Assembly (NCBI GenBank): GCA_028711215.1
Contig: JAQTSO010000002.1
Coordinates: 46,696 to 110,695, forward strand
Length of the DNA: 64,000 nt
Direction of reading: 5' to 3'
Origin: Endomicrobiaceae bacterium
GTDB taxonomy: Bacteria; Elusimicrobiota; Endomicrobiia; Endomicrobiales; Endomicrobiaceae
The notes under the pieces are model-generated. The model saw nothing but the letters and a program-made list of their open reading frames with translations, ran no database searches and was not told the DNA's origin. Position 1 is the stretch's first letter. Every line of letters starts with the position of its first letter. This document shows positions 30,188-39,966 of the stretch, in pieces. The translations under genes were made by a program, and so were the position numbers.

Positions 30188-32335
30188 TTACATATTTGGC
30201 AACTCGATAAATATCTCAGTTCCATGCATGTATGTGGATTCAATCCAAATTTTACCCTTTAAATTTTCCACAACAATTCTTTTAACAATATACATTCCTA
30301 TGCCGGTTCCGGATTTAGTCGATGATTTTGTTGTGAAAAACGGAACAAATATTTTTGATAAATTTTCTTCTTTAATGCCAATACCGTTATCGGATATATG
30401 TAGTGTTGTAAGTTTGTCTTTTTTTAATAATGAAATTTCTATTTTAGGTATAAAATTTTTTAAATTTTCACCTGTTAACATATTGTGTTTTTCACAAATT
30501 GCTTCATAAGCATTGTCAATCAGATTATATACAATCTCCATCATGTGAGCCTGTACTGCAAAAATTGTTACATCTTCTTTAAAATTGTTGATAACTTTGA
30601 GATTGCCTAAATCGGAAATCTTATGTTTTGCACTTAATAATTCAAACGATAAATCAATAATTTCTTTAAATTTAAAATGTTCAAACATAACTTGTTTTGA
30701 TTCAATTTTTGCATAATTTAAAATACTGCTTACAACATCATTGGTTTTTGTAACATTTGTTTGAAGCGAATCGGCTATTTTTGTAATATAATCGAAAGTT
30801 TCAGTTAAGTTTTTGTTGCCTGCAATTTCTTTATTCTGTTTTAAGCAATCTATAATTTCATATTTTAAATCTCCTGTCAAAACCGAAAATTGATGAAGCC
30901 TGTTTCTTATCTGGTGAGCAACACCTTCGGCAAGACCTCCGATAGAGGCGAGTTTTTCTGCGGTAAATATTTTTTCCTGTGCCTGTTTATATTCATCAAA
31001 AAAAAGACAGTTCCCCATAGCCAGTGAAGTTTGTCTTGCCAGCATTTTAAATATATTTATATCGTCTCTTGTGAAAATGTCTTTGTTGTTTTTTTCACCG
31101 ATTACCATAAACCCTTTAACGCCTTCGTAAAACGACGGGATAACAAGAGCGACTTTAAAAGGCAACACTACAGAATTTGCTATATATTGCGGTATTTCGT
31201 CAAATAGAAACGGATTTTCTTTATGTTGTATGTAATTAATAAAAGGATGTTCATAGTCATATGAGAACAGAAGTTCATTTGCTGAACTTGAAAATGATCT
31301 TAAAATTTTAATTTCAAAATTATTTTGTTCTTTGTTCTCAAGAAAAATTGCTACAAAGTTTACTTTTATGGTTTTCAATACGATAATTGCAATTAACTTT
31401 AATAATCTTTCTAAATTGTGTTCCTGTGCCATTCCGCTTGCAGCATGTAAAAGCAGGTTCTGATAATGTTTATTTTTTGCAAGCAGCAGATCTTCAGCTT
31501 TTGAAATAATCCTCTTATATAAAAGGAAGCATCCTATGGTTAACAAAAACGTAAATAAATTTGACAGAAATATATTGTTTGAAAATTTTGCAATATGGCT
31601 GGTAATTGATAAAACAAAAAGCAACATAAATAAAAAAATTACAAATTTAATAGATAATACTTTTAAATTTGCCAAATTATAATTGGCGATAATTAAAGCA
31701 GTTGTTGATAAACAAAATAACATTATCAAATGTGTAATAGGTTCGAATTTAAAAATATTATAAAAGAACATATTTTCAAACACAAATAATGCCAAAAACA
31801 ACGAATATGTTAATATGACGTATATAACTTTATATTTTTTTATGGACGTAATATCATCATTTTTTATGTATTTGTATGCTTTGTGCAGTGCAAATAAAAT
31901 AATACAAATGCTGTATATGATAAACAAAAAATGAAATTGCCCGCAATGAGGATATGGACCCCAGTCATTAATATTAACACGACTTATAAAAAGGTTTGAG
32001 AATAAAAGCAGAAATACAAAAATTGCCGTAGGCAAATATGCAGTCCAGTATAATATTTTTGTTGGTGTTATCTTGATAAATGAAAGTATAAAAAACATTG
32101 AAAATGCCGGTATAAAAAGCATGCCGATTGTGCCGATATTTAACCAGATATTGATTGTTTCAAATGAAGCTGAGAGCATCTGTGCGTATGAAAAAAGCCA
32201 AATAAAAGTTGCCAGACATAAAACGGCAAAAGTGGTGCTTACGGGATTTTTCTTGTTTTTTATAAAAATAAAGACTGCAAGTGCTATTGCGGTTACAGAA
32301 GAGATGTATAATAAAAGTTGATAAAGGTTATACAT
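30188..32335 (-). CDS. 7TM-type sensor histidine kinase with GAF domain
   Basis: N-term 7TM region; AEKLASIGGLAEGVAHQIRNRLHQFS; NLIDNAYEAI; DNGIGIKEENLSKIFVPFFTTKSSTKSGTGIGMYIVKRIV. Confidence 0.92.
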   Translation of the reverse strand: MYNLYQLLLYISSVTAIALAVFIFIKNKKNPVSTTFAVLCLATFIWLFSYAQMLSASFETINIWLNIGTIGMLFIPAFSMFFILSFIKITPTKILYWTAYLPTAIFVFLLLFSNLFISRVNINDWGPYPHCGQFHFLFIIYSICIILFALHKAYKYIKNDDITSIKKYKVIYVILTYSLFLALFVFENMFFYNIFKFEPITHLIMLFCLSTTALIIANYNLANLKVLSIKFVIFLFMLLFVLSITSHIAKFSNNIFLSNLFTFLLTIGCFLLYKRIISKAEDLLLAKNKHYQNLLLHAASGMAQEHNLERLLKLIAIIVLKTIKVNFVAIFLENKEQNNFEIKILRSFSSSANELLFSYDYEHPFINYIQHKENPFLFDEIPQYIANSVVLPFKVALVIPSFYEGVKGFMVIGEKNNKDIFTRDDINIFKMLARQTSLAMGNCLFFDEYKQAQEKIFTAEKLASIGGLAEGVAHQIRNRLHQFSVLTGDLKYEIIDCLKQNKEIAGNKNLTETFDYITKIADSLQTNVTKTNDVVSSILNYAKIESKQVMFEHFKFKEIIDLSFELLSAKHKISDLGNLKVINNFKEDVTIFAVQAHMMEIVYNLIDNAYEAICEKHNMLTGENLKNFIPKIEISLLKKDKLTTLHISDNGIGIKEENLSKIFVPFFTTKSSTKSGTGIGMYIVKRIVVENLKGKIWIESTYMHGTEIFIELPNM

Positions 32336-32406
32336 TTTATATCGGAGATTATATAAAAAATTAAGTGTATTTACAATTGTTCTGCAATATAATCATTTTT
32401 CAATTT

Positions 32407-32447
32407 AAAAAACACACCGATTTAAATTTTAAACAGGTGCGTTTTTT
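32407..32447 (-). terminator. Terminator-like hairpin between RND permease 3' end and kinase gene
   Basis: aaaaaacacacc (32407-32418) / ggtgcgtttttt (32436-32447) with A/T flanks. Confidence 0.6.
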
Positions 32448-32459
32448 AAATTTTTGTGA

Positions 32460-35400
32460 TTAATTATTTAAGTCTTCGTGGTCTATCATTCTTTTTTCAG
32501 GTCTTCCAAGCAATTTTCTGGACCACATTCTGAATGAATTCAAATATTCAAATATTGCCGGGACTATAAGTAATGTTAAAACGGTTGAACTTATAATTCC
32601 GCCTATTACGACTATACCCATACTCATTCTGAATTTTCCGACTTCACTCAACCCCATAGCTGTCGGTAACATGCCGGCAGACAGTGCCACTGAAGTCATA
32701 AGAATAGGTCTTAGTCTTTTTTTGCCGGAGATAACAATTGCTTCTTTTATACTATATCCTTTCCGCATCATTTGTTGAATATAATCCACAAGCAGAATTG
32801 AGTTTTTAGCGACTATTCCGAGTAACATTATAAACCCTATCATAGTAAACATGCTTATAGGCTGGTTCGTCATATATAATGCCAGCAATCCTCCCACTAT
32901 TGCAAGAGGAAGGGCAATCATGATTGTAAAAGGAGTTATAAGAGATTCGTACAAGCTTGCCAGCACCATGTATATAAATACCAGAGACAAACTGGCGGTA
33001 ATAATCATGTTGGTAAACAATTCTTTCATTTGTTCGGCATCTCCGGAATAATTATAAGTAAGATCTTTCATGAAAACATTTTCAGGTTTTGCTTTTTCTT
33101 CTTTTATTATCTTTTCAACCTGTTTCTGTATGCCCTGTAAACTTGCATTTTTGGAAATGTTTCCTTCAATTGATATGTATACGGCTCTGTCTCGTCTGTA
33201 TATTTTTGTAGGTCCGTCCGTATCAACTAGTGAAGAAACATTTTTAAGCCTTATGAGTTTGTTGTTTGTGTTGCCTATGTAAATATCGTTAAATGCATTC
33301 ATAATATCTTTTTGGTCGTCCTGCAGTTTTACCCTTATATCGTATTCAAGCCCGTTTTCTCTAAACTTTGCAGGAGTCACGCCTTCAACCATTGCTCTCA
33401 TTTCCATCCCGGCAGTTACAGAATGGACTCCCAAAGCCTGCATTTTTTCCGGAATCATTACTACCTGTCTTTCGGGTTTACCGCTTCTGAAATTAGTTGT
33501 TATATCAAGTAACCCGTCTATATTTTTAATTTTATCTACAAGAAAGTTTGCCGTTTTTGAAAGAGTTTTAGTATCGGCTCCGTATAACATAAGCATAAAC
33601 GGTTTTTCAGTTCCGAAAGCACCTATATCATCAAGTGAAATGATAAAATCTTTGTCAAATTTTCCTTTTAAATTGTCTCTTAGGAGCTGTTTCATTTGGT
33701 TTGTTGAAATTTTTCTGTTTTTATCCGGTACCATTTTAACAAAAACGGTTGCAGTATTAAGTTCTTTTTGCGAATTGCCTACCATTGTTACCGTAAATTC
33801 TATTTCTTTTTCTTTCATCAGTGTTTCTTCAACAGTTTTAACATAATACTGATCAAGTTGTTTTAAGGAAGTTCCCGGTTTTGCCTCAAGAGATACCATG
33901 AATTCCCCGCTTTCATGATTCGGCATGAATATGACCGGAAGGAATTTTGCTATGTAAAGAGATGAGAAAAATATTAAAAGAGTCCCGACCAGCACTTTCT
34001 TTTTATTATCAAGAATATATCTCACCAATTTTTCGTAGAATTTTTCAATAGCATGATAAAATTTATTAAACCATCCGACAGTCAGTATCCTGAAAACTCT
34101 TACAAAAATATTTTGTTTTTTTTCAATAATTTTTCTTTTTGTTATCATATATGCCGAAAGAAGAGGCGCTATAGTTAAAGCATCAAGAAGCGATATTATC
34201 ATTGCAAAAACAACCGTCAGTCCGAACTCTCTGAAAAATTGTCCGACTATACCTGACAAAAATCCGATAGGCAAAAATACTGAAATAACCGTAAGTGTAG
34301 TTGCTATTACAGCCAAAGCCACTTCGTTTGTTCCTTTTTCTGCAGCCGTAACAGGATCTTCTCCCTCTTCAAAATGTCTGAAAATATTTTCTCTGACAAC
34401 AATTGCATCGTCTATAAGAAGCCCTACCGTCAGAGATAAAGCCATAAGGGATATAACGTTGATACTGAAATCAAAAAGTGACATAAAAATAAAAGCACCG
34501 ATTAAACTGTTAGGCAAAGCAAGAGCCGTTATAAAAGTAGATCTCCAGCTTCCCAAAAAGAAATAAACTACCACAATGGCAAGAAATATGCCTTCAAATA
34601 TTGTGGCCACAACATCTTTAATGTTTGCTCTTACCGGCCATGCGGCATCTTTTACTATTTTTAATTTAGGATTTCCGTTTATTAAGTCTGATTTTTTATT
34701 AAGTTCGTTAACTTTTAGTGTCAACTGATCCGATATTTTAACGTCGTTAGATTTTGCCTGTTTGTAAACAGCGAGAATAAGAGTGGAGTCTGATTTTACC
34801 TGGTTTCCTTCTCTGATATTGATTCGCCCTAATGTATAAGTTTCTTCGGTTGAATCATTAACTTTGCCGATATCTTTTATTGTAACAGGTATATCGTTGC
34901 CCACAAAATTTACTACAACGTCGCTTATCTGTTTGATTGAACGAAATTCTCCGATTGTTCTGAAAGATATATCGCTTGGACCTTTTGAAACGTGCCCTAT
35001 AGGTATGTTTGTGCTGTTTAAAGCAACTTTACCTGCAATTGCCGTTAGCGTCATGTCATGTTTTCTTATTTTATTTTTATCGATATCTACGTGAATTTCT
35101 CTTTTTGTTCCGCCGAAGATGTCAACTTTAGAAACTCCGTCTATTCTTGAAAATTCTTTTTTAAAATAATCGTCCGCAAGGTCATAAATTTCATTATCTT
35201 TAAGATTAGCTCTCAAGCTGATTAACAGTATGGGCTGGGCGTTAGGATCAAGTTTTTGTATTATAGGCTCTTTTATATCCGTAGGAAAATCATTTCTTAT
35301 TTCGGCTATTTTATCTTTTGCTTCCTGAAGAGCTATATCGGGATTTTTACTGAGATTAAATTCAATCCATGCTATACCGTATCCGTCCTGGCTTACGGAA

Positions 35401-35642
35401 TATATATGTTTTATGCCCGAAATAGAACTTAAGGCGTCTTCAACTTTTTTGTTTACAAGAAGTTCTATTTCCTCGGGACCTGCTCCGGGATATTGTATTG
35501 TGACAACAACGTAAGGAAATTCAACGTCCGGAAACATTCTTACGGGCAGAGTTCTCATCGCTATTAATCCGATGACGATAACTGCCATCAATAAAGCGAA
35601 TATAAAAGTCGGTCTTCTGATTGCTATTTTTGCTAAATTCAT
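32460..35642 (-). CDS. RND efflux permease (AcrB/HAE1 family)
   Basis: RPTFIFALLMAVIVIGLIAMRTLPVRMFPDVEFPYVVVTIQYPGAGPEEIE; LLIDDAIVVRENIFRHFEEG; GIVAKNSILLVDYI. Confidence 0.96.
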   Translation of the reverse strand: MNLAKIAIRRPTFIFALLMAVIVIGLIAMRTLPVRMFPDVEFPYVVVTIQYPGAGPEEIELLVNKKVEDALSSISGIKHIYSVSQDGYGIAWIEFNLSKNPDIALQEAKDKIAEIRNDFPTDIKEPIIQKLDPNAQPILLISLRANLKDNEIYDLADDYFKKEFSRIDGVSKVDIFGGTKREIHVDIDKNKIRKHDMTLTAIAGKVALNSTNIPIGHVSKGPSDISFRTIGEFRSIKQISDVVVNFVGNDIPVTIKDIGKVNDSTEETYTLGRINIREGNQVKSDSTLILAVYKQAKSNDVKISDQLTLKVNELNKKSDLINGNPKLKIVKDAAWPVRANIKDVVATIFEGIFLAIVVVYFFLGSWRSTFITALALPNSLIGAFIFMSLFDFSINVISLMALSLTVGLLIDDAIVVRENIFRHFEEGEDPVTAAEKGTNEVALAVIATTLTVISVFLPIGFLSGIVGQFFREFGLTVVFAMIISLLDALTIAPLLSAYMITKRKIIEKKQNIFVRVFRILTVGWFNKFYHAIEKFYEKLVRYILDNKKKVLVGTLLIFFSSLYIAKFLPVIFMPNHESGEFMVSLEAKPGTSLKQLDQYYVKTVEETLMKEKEIEFTVTMVGNSQKELNTATVFVKMVPDKNRKISTNQMKQLLRDNLKGKFDKDFIISLDDIGAFGTEKPFMLMLYGADTKTLSKTANFLVDKIKNIDGLLDITTNFRSGKPERQVVMIPEKMQALGVHSVTAGMEMRAMVEGVTPAKFRENGLEYDIRVKLQDDQKDIMNAFNDIYIGNTNNKLIRLKNVSSLVDTDGPTKIYRRDRAVYISIEGNISKNASLQGIQKQVEKIIKEEKAKPENVFMKDLTYNYSGDAEQMKELFTNMIITASLSLVFIYMVLASLYESLITPFTIMIALPLAIVGGLLALYMTNQPISMFTMIGFIMLLGIVAKNSILLVDYIQQMMRKGYSIKEAIVISGKKRLRPILMTSVALSAGMLPTAMGLSEVGKFRMSMGIVVIGGIISSTVLTLLIVPAIFEYLNSFRMWSRKLLGRPEKRMIDHEDLNN

Positions 35643-35648
35643 AATTTT

Positions 35649-37103
35649 TTACTCCAAAGTAATAGTTTGAGTATTGTAAAGCATTTGGCTTTCCAATAAT
35701 ATAAAAATTAAATCCATAGACATTTGATACTGAGTCAAAACGGCATTGTCAAGGTCGTCCTCGCTTTGTATCATTTCAAATGTTGTGCTTCGACCTCTTT
35801 TTAATAATTTCTGTTCTTCAATATTTCTTTCCTGCTGGATTTGGTTTATTTCTTTTGCAATTTCATATTTTTCCAAAGCATTTTTCCAATTTGTATTTAA
35901 TTGTATCCAATCATTTTTCTCGGTAAGGTCCGCTTGTTCCGCCTGTTTTTTTGCAGCTTGAATATCGGCAGCAAAACCTTCGTTAACAGATTTTTGCAGC
36001 GAAAAATCAAGAGGTACGGAATATGATAAACCCAATGTCCATGAAGGGTATTGTAATTTTGTCATTTCCGAAAAAGCTTCAGAAAATGATGAATCAACCC
36101 CGTTAAAAGCAAGTTTGCCGGTAAGTTTTAAATCAGAACCTATTGATTTATTTTTTTCTTCTTGGGCATAGGCATAACTTTGAGCATTTGCCATAGATGC
36201 CAATGTGTCGGCTCTTTTCCCGTCGGTTCTTTCTAATTCGGTTACATTTTTAAAATAATTTTCTAAATTATCAATAGATTCAACGCTAGAGTCAACAATA
36301 TTTGAAGAAATATTTATCATTTCGTTAAAATTTCTTGAAGCATTTGCAATATCGTCCTGTGCCTGTTTTAAAGTAAGTTCCCTTCCTTTGTATAGAGCCT
36401 TTGACTGTAAAACATCATTTTTTTCAGCTAAATCTTTATTGAATCTGTTCATATTCCAGTCAAGTATTTTTTTGCTTCTTCCCAATGACAATTTTCTGAA
36501 TTCACTGACCGTTCTTGCATATGAAAGAGCCCAATATGTTTTTTTGGCATTCAATAGAATTTGTTGTTTTTTATAAGTCTGTACATATATAAGAGACTCG
36601 GCTGATGCCTTAAATTTTGCTATTGAAATTTTAGTTAAATCTCCGTTAAGGTTTTGCATTAAAGATTGTTCCAAAGCAATATACGGAGCCATGTCAGTAG
36701 TTGTGTATTTCGGTACTATATATTCAATGGAAGTGTCAGATGATCCATAACCTGCAGAAAATAATGTTCCGGTTTTAAACTGTTTGTTTACGGACACATC
36801 AAAATTTAATATGGCGGTATCTTGATTGCTAAAAGCAGAAGAAGGAAAATAAAATGCCTTTGTTTTATCATGAGTATAATTTAAATTTGAGTTCAGGTAT
36901 GTTGAATATGCCCTGTAACTTTCTTTAAATTTTTTAGTTGTGGCTTCAATTTGATAATTTATTTCTTTCAAAGTGTTGTTGTTTTCTTCAACTTTTTTAA
37001 CATATTGTTCAACCGTCAAAAATTCTGCGAAAGATGACGTGGTTAAAAATATGCATCCGAACATAAAAATAAAAGTTAATATTTTTCTATTTGTTTTTTT
37101 CAT
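35649..37103 (-). CDS. TolC-family outer membrane efflux protein
   Basis: Signal peptide; coiled-coil repeats; PSWTLGLSYSVPLDFSLQKSVNEGFAADIQAAKKQAEQA. Confidence 0.88.
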   Translation of the reverse strand: MKKTNRKILTFIFMFGCIFLTTSSFAEFLTVEQYVKKVEENNNTLKEINYQIEATTKKFKESYRAYSTYLNSNLNYTHDKTKAFYFPSSAFSNQDTAILNFDVSVNKQFKTGTLFSAGYGSSDTSIEYIVPKYTTTDMAPYIALEQSLMQNLNGDLTKISIAKFKASAESLIYVQTYKKQQILLNAKKTYWALSYARTVSEFRKLSLGRSKKILDWNMNRFNKDLAEKNDVLQSKALYKGRELTLKQAQDDIANASRNFNEMINISSNIVDSSVESIDNLENYFKNVTELERTDGKRADTLASMANAQSYAYAQEEKNKSIGSDLKLTGKLAFNGVDSSFSEAFSEMTKLQYPSWTLGLSYSVPLDFSLQKSVNEGFAADIQAAKKQAEQADLTEKNDWIQLNTNWKNALEKYEIAKEINQIQQERNIEEQKLLKRGRSTTFEMIQSEDDLDNAVLTQYQMSMDLIFILLESQMLYNTQTITLE

Positions 37104-37711
37104 TTTAATCCTCTAAATATAGTATCTGTTAATTTATCCGTGTATTTTTTTAAATTCACATTTTTTTTCATAATAATGGTTCCCTGTTCGTCAATGCTTT
37201 CTGTTTTAAATAATTCTGTTACAACCGCAAAATTCGCGATGGGCAGCAAAAGCGGAAGTATGTATTGTATTCCAAGTTTTTGAGATATATCTTTGTCTTT
37301 TTTGCATTGTTCTATTATCGGTACCAAAAATTTCAATTCTTCTTTTTTGTGGTTTTTTATAATTTTGTCAAAAGATCTGTTTATCATTTCTTTAAAAATA
37401 ATAAAAAACAATTGCTTATTGGCAACCGCCGTAACGGCTCTCTGATAAATAATTGCCCTTAACTTATCTATTGCTTTTGAATATTTTTTTGCTGATTCTT
37501 TCTGTGCGTCTAAATACTTTTCAAGAACTTGTTCAAACAAAAGTTCTATAAAATGTTCCCGGGTTTTAAAATAATAATGAAACATTCCGAGATTAACATT
37601 TGTTTCTTTGCATAATCTTCGGATGCTGAATTTATCAAATCCTACTTTCAACAGAAGTTTTAGTCCGTTGTCAAATAATAATACGTCAATGTTGTGAGAA
37701 GGTCTAGTCAT
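37100..37711 (-). CDS. TetR-family transcriptional regulator
   Basis: FDKFSIRRLCKETNVNLGMFHYYFKTREHFIELLFEQVL. Confidence 0.93.
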   Translation of the reverse strand: MTRPSHNIDVLLFDNGLKLLLKVGFDKFSIRRLCKETNVNLGMFHYYFKTREHFIELLFEQVLEKYLDAQKESAKKYSKAIDKLRAIIYQRAVTAVANKQLFFIIFKEMINRSFDKIIKNHKKEELKFLVPIIEQCKKDKDISQKLGIQYILPLLLPIANFAVVTELFKTESIDEQGTIIMKKNVNLKKYTDKLTDTIFRGLK

Positions 37712-37713
37712 GC

Positions 37714-37747
37714 GTATAATTATACATAAGTATAATTACGATGTCAA
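37714..37747 (-). promoter_or_regulatory. Promoter with overlapping palindromic operator for tetR-tolC-RND operon
   Basis: Minus strand TTGACA (37742-37747) -17- TATAAT (37719-37724); gtataattatac palindrome 37714-37725 overlaps the -10. Confidence 0.75.
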
Positions 37748-37816
37748 GACAGGGCAACAGCGATAAAGATAAGGCAGTATCAGTTGCCGCCTGTTAAAAT
37801 ATATGCGGTTATTTTT

Positions 37817-38554
37817 TTATTTAAATTTTCTATTTTGCCAACATAGAACCACAAAATATATTATAAAAATTATGGCAGTATATAAATTTATATTCGAGCA
37901 AAAACATCCTTCGTAAATAACCGGGAAAATGGGATTAAAAACAATTGCTACAATCAAAAACAACCAAAAAAACAAATTTGTTTTAATTTTTACCCTTAAC
38001 CCGTATACAAAGTAAAGAGAAGTCAGAAAAACAGCGGTTCTCATTAATGTGTAAAATTTATCGTCTACCTTTGAACTGTCAACATATATCAAAAGAACAG
38101 TTGTTATTACAAGGAGTATTAAATTATTGAAAATATCTTTTAAGCATACTTTATTTGCAAGTTGTAACGATAAAAATGAAATAAATAAAATAAACCATAC
38201 ATGCATCATATCAAAAAATTTCTTCTCTGCATTATGCATAAATTCATATTCAAGTTTGCAAAAAGATTGTGATTTCAACCATAACTCTTTATCATTATAA
38301 AAAAGAGCCATATATGTTTTTTTTAATTCTGCTTTTTTTTGTTTTTTAAACAAGTTTTTTTCTTGATTTTGTTCAAGGGGAGATTCAAAAAATGTATATA
38401 AAATTCTTTCTTCTTGTGCCATAAGTCCGGATAGATCTGTAGATATTTCCCGTTGCAAAGGTACTATGAAAATATTCCAAAAAGAGAGAGCAAAAAGTAA
38501 AAACACAATAAACAAAAGTAAAATCATATAAAAATACTTGTCTATGAATCTCAT
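37817..38554 (-). CDS. Membrane protein of unknown function
   Basis: 245 aa, several TM helices, coupled to upstream OMP gene. Confidence 0.6.
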   Translation of the reverse strand: MRFIDKYFYMILLLFIVFLLFALSFWNIFIVPLQREISTDLSGLMAQEERILYTFFESPLEQNQEKNLFKKQKKAELKKTYMALFYNDKELWLKSQSFCKLEYEFMHNAEKKFFDMMHVWFILFISFLSLQLANKVCLKDIFNNLILLVITTVLLIYVDSSKVDDKFYTLMRTAVFLTSLYFVYGLRVKIKTNLFFWLFLIVAIVFNPIFPVIYEGCFCSNINLYTAIIFIIYFVVLCWQNRKFK

Positions 38555-38566
38555 CTATACCGCCTC

Positions 38567-39817
38567 TTAAAAATTAAGCGTTAATTCAGTTTTTAAAAAA
38601 GAACCGCTTTTTAAATCGTTATTATAAAAATTTCCTGCTCTAAAATATTCCCCGTAAACAAGAAATTTTATGTTTTTATTAAATTTGTAAATAAATTCCG
38701 CTAATGTTAAATTGCCTCTGTCTTTTCCGGTTCCGTAAAACGTTCCGGTTACAGATTCATTTGCATACAACATTGCGTAAGTTGCAGATATACATATTTT
38801 TTCAGATAAATTAACTTTATATTGTAATTGATACATTTGTAAATTTGTCCAATAACCGACATCCCCGGTTTCAGGCAGGTAAAGAAAGCATAATAAATCC
38901 GACCAAATAAACATTCCTCTTCCATATAAATTATCCCAGCCCTCATTGGCGCTTGTATCTTCTTTATTGCCGGAAAGATAGGTGGTACCAAATGTTAAAG
39001 TATCATTAAACAATATCTTTTCTCTTTCTATAAATCCATACCCGCCGAAAGCGGCGCCGACATCGTTCAAGTTATCTCTCAGCTGTCCTGCAAGCTGACC
39101 TCTGACAGTCCATAAGTTATTTTTATATTTAATATAACTTCCCAAAGTATGTATATTTTCATAATAAGTTACATTTTCATTTTTAAAAACGTAAAAGGGT
39201 TCTAAATAAACCTTATCTGAAAGATTGCTTTTAACAAATATCATTGCCGATTGTTCGTTGCTGTTATTTAACTTTGCGGGTGGATTTGTCTGGTTGAAAA
39301 CCGGCAGATACTGCTCATATTTTGTACCGGAATGCCCTACTATGTCTATAGTAACAGGTTCGGTTTTTATCGTAAATTTTACGGCATTAAAATATATTGA
39401 CCTTGAACCGTCTCCGGGAGTTCCTTCCCAAACTAAAAAACCGTCTCCATAGTAAAGGTTTTGTCTTCCGATTCTTATATCCAAAGTACTATTAAAAAGA
39501 TTATTGGCGTCAAAATATAAACTTTCGAATATAAACTCGTTTATATTATACTGGCTTGATTTGCCCGCCATATTGTATATGTAAGGTCTGTTTTCGTTCA
39601 TTAGTCTGACGTATGCACCGTAATTTTCGCTGAAAGTTGTTTTTAACCCTAATGAAGTTTTTATTCTGAAAGTATTATAGTTTAAGTTGTTGTTATTATT
39701 CTCAAAATCTTGGTCAACATATCGTATTCTCATGTAAAAATCAGGAGTTACTTCGATTGCTTTTGCAAATGATACAAACAACAAAATACAAATCATACCC
39801 AATGCTATTTTTTTCAT
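38567..39817 (-). CDS. Outer-membrane beta-barrel (alginate-export/porin-like)
   Basis: Signal peptide MKKIALGMICILLFVSFAKA at residue 26 of the ORF-track frame; alternating strands; GRQNLYYGDGFLVWEGTPGDGSRSIYFNAVK. Confidence 0.7.
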   Translation of the reverse strand: MKKIALGMICILLFVSFAKAIEVTPDFYMRIRYVDQDFENNNNNLNYNTFRIKTSLGLKTTFSENYGAYVRLMNENRPYIYNMAGKSSQYNINEFIFESLYFDANNLFNSTLDIRIGRQNLYYGDGFLVWEGTPGDGSRSIYFNAVKFTIKTEPVTIDIVGHSGTKYEQYLPVFNQTNPPAKLNNSNEQSAMIFVKSNLSDKVYLEPFYVFKNENVTYYENIHTLGSYIKYKNNLWTVRGQLAGQLRDNLNDVGAAFGGYGFIEREKILFNDTLTFGTTYLSGNKEDTSANEGWDNLYGRGMFIWSDLLCFLYLPETGDVGYWTNLQMYQLQYKVNLSEKICISATYAMLYANESVTGTFYGTGKDRGNLTLAEFIYKFNKNIKFLVYGEYFRAGNFYNNDLKSGSFLKTELTLNF

Positions 39818-39966
39818 TTTTCCCCGCACAACAAAATAATAAACCAGTATGACAATCTCATCATGCCAGTTTAGCAAATATAAATATAACAATTACGTGT
39901 TTTGCTGTCAATAAGATACAATATTATATTGTTATTGTCAACCATTATACTTATAAAGGTTTACAA

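Noticed and set aside
37712-37816. Additional small gene between tetR and the 245-aa membrane protein
   Set aside because: Only promoter/operator signals are visible; no start-RBS-stop combination of meaningful length.
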